5,027 nt of DNA from Angelakisella sp. (GTDB lineage: Bacteria; Bacillota; Clostridia; Oscillospirales; Ruminococcaceae): positions 1-5,027 of the forward strand of contig JAAWGY010000211.1 in the NCBI GenBank assembly GCA_022795575.1, read 5' to 3'. The first letter of the stretch is position 1. Each line of letters begins with the position of its first letter. Below are positions 4,889-5,027 of the stretch, piece after piece. Made by a program: the position numbers and the translations under genes. Under the pieces are notes generated by a model that was not told the DNA's origin, did not search any database, and saw nothing but the letters and a program-made list of their open reading frames with translations.

Positions 4889-4922
4889 ACAACCAAACAT
4901 AGTGACAAACCAGCAAGCCTAT
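4889..4922 (+). repeat. Dispersed A/C-rich repeat, copy 2
   Basis: Second copy of the 34-base element at 99-132, in the same orientation, with 27 of 34 bases identical and no gaps. It begins 25 bases after the MarR stop. The similarity does not extend clearly on either side. Confidence 0.45.
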
Positions 4923-4930
4923 CCCCCCCT

Positions 4931-4962
4931 CCCCCCGCAGGGAATCAAAATCCGCCGGAGGC
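4931..4962 (+). repeat. Direct repeat of about 32 bp, copy 1
   Basis: CCCCCCGCAGGGAATC followed by AAAATCCGCCGGAGGC recurs at 4987-5017 with one substitution and one missing A. The starts of the two copies are 56 bases apart. Between them lies GGGAGGGAATC, a third occurrence of GGGAATC. The pair looks like an intergenic tandem repeat whose array may continue past the window edge. Confidence 0.7.
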
Positions 4963-4986
4963 CCCACCCGACCGAAGGGAGGGAAT

Positions 4987-5017
4987 CCCCCCGCAGGGAA
5001 TCAGATCCGCCGGAGGC
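4987..5017 (+). repeat. Direct repeat of about 31 bp, copy 2
   Basis: CCCCCCGCAGGGAATC followed by AGATCCGCCGGAGGC. It differs from the copy at 4931-4962 by one substitution and one deletion. Two copies with a 24-base gap are too few, and the repeat too imperfect, for a CRISPR call. Confidence 0.7.
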
Positions 5018-5027
5018 ACCTTGTCAG

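Noticed and set aside
4931..5017. Possible CRISPR array
   Set aside because: Only two imperfect units, with a 24-base gap that itself contains part of the repeat, and no cas genes.

Overview
The window is GC-rich and carries a compact four-gene type II fatty acid synthesis operon on the + strand: fabD, fabG, fabF, fabZ. It is followed by about 780 bases without a convincing gene, then a MarR-family regulator with its own promoter and a structured leader. Gene order, GC-rich Shine-Dalgarno-led genes and hairpin-rich spacers resemble a high-GC gut clostridium (Oscillospiraceae/Ruminococcaceae type). That assignment is inference from style and protein motifs, not a database result.

Layout. Bases 1-182 hold no supportable gene; they contain a 68-base stretch with no T (62-129), an AT-rich promoter-like island (142-159) and the fabD ribosome binding site. 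fabD (183-1133), fabG (start best placed at 1139, end 1888), fabF (1937-3172) and fabZ (3176-3613) are tightly packed and probably co-transcribed. Bases 3614-4175 are a mosaic of small hairpins that looks like intergenic repeat DNA. A good promoter lies at 4176-4204. Between it and the MarR gene (4393-4863) is a leader of about 180 nt with a 14-bp bulged stem, a nested hairpin and a complete intrinsic terminator that ends six bases before the ribosome binding site. The last 160 bases hold a four-run G-quadruplex motif across the MarR stop codon, a diverged copy of the A/C-rich element found upstream of fabD, and two copies of a 31-32 bp repeat.

How the genes work together. FabD loads malonyl groups onto acyl carrier protein, FabF condenses them with the growing chain, FabG reduces the 3-keto group and FabZ dehydrates the 3-hydroxy group. 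An enoyl-ACP reductase, acyl carrier protein, FabH and acetyl-CoA carboxylase are also required and are not in the window, so those genes must be elsewhere. In many Firmicutes a MarR-type repressor (FabT) controls these genes. The MarR protein here may play that part, but only its family and position support this.

Nothing here is plainly a new defence or mobile system. The most unusual signals are the terminator inside the MarR leader, the shift of synonymous third positions from C to G along the fab operon, and the strong G-quadruplex motif at the MarR stop codon.
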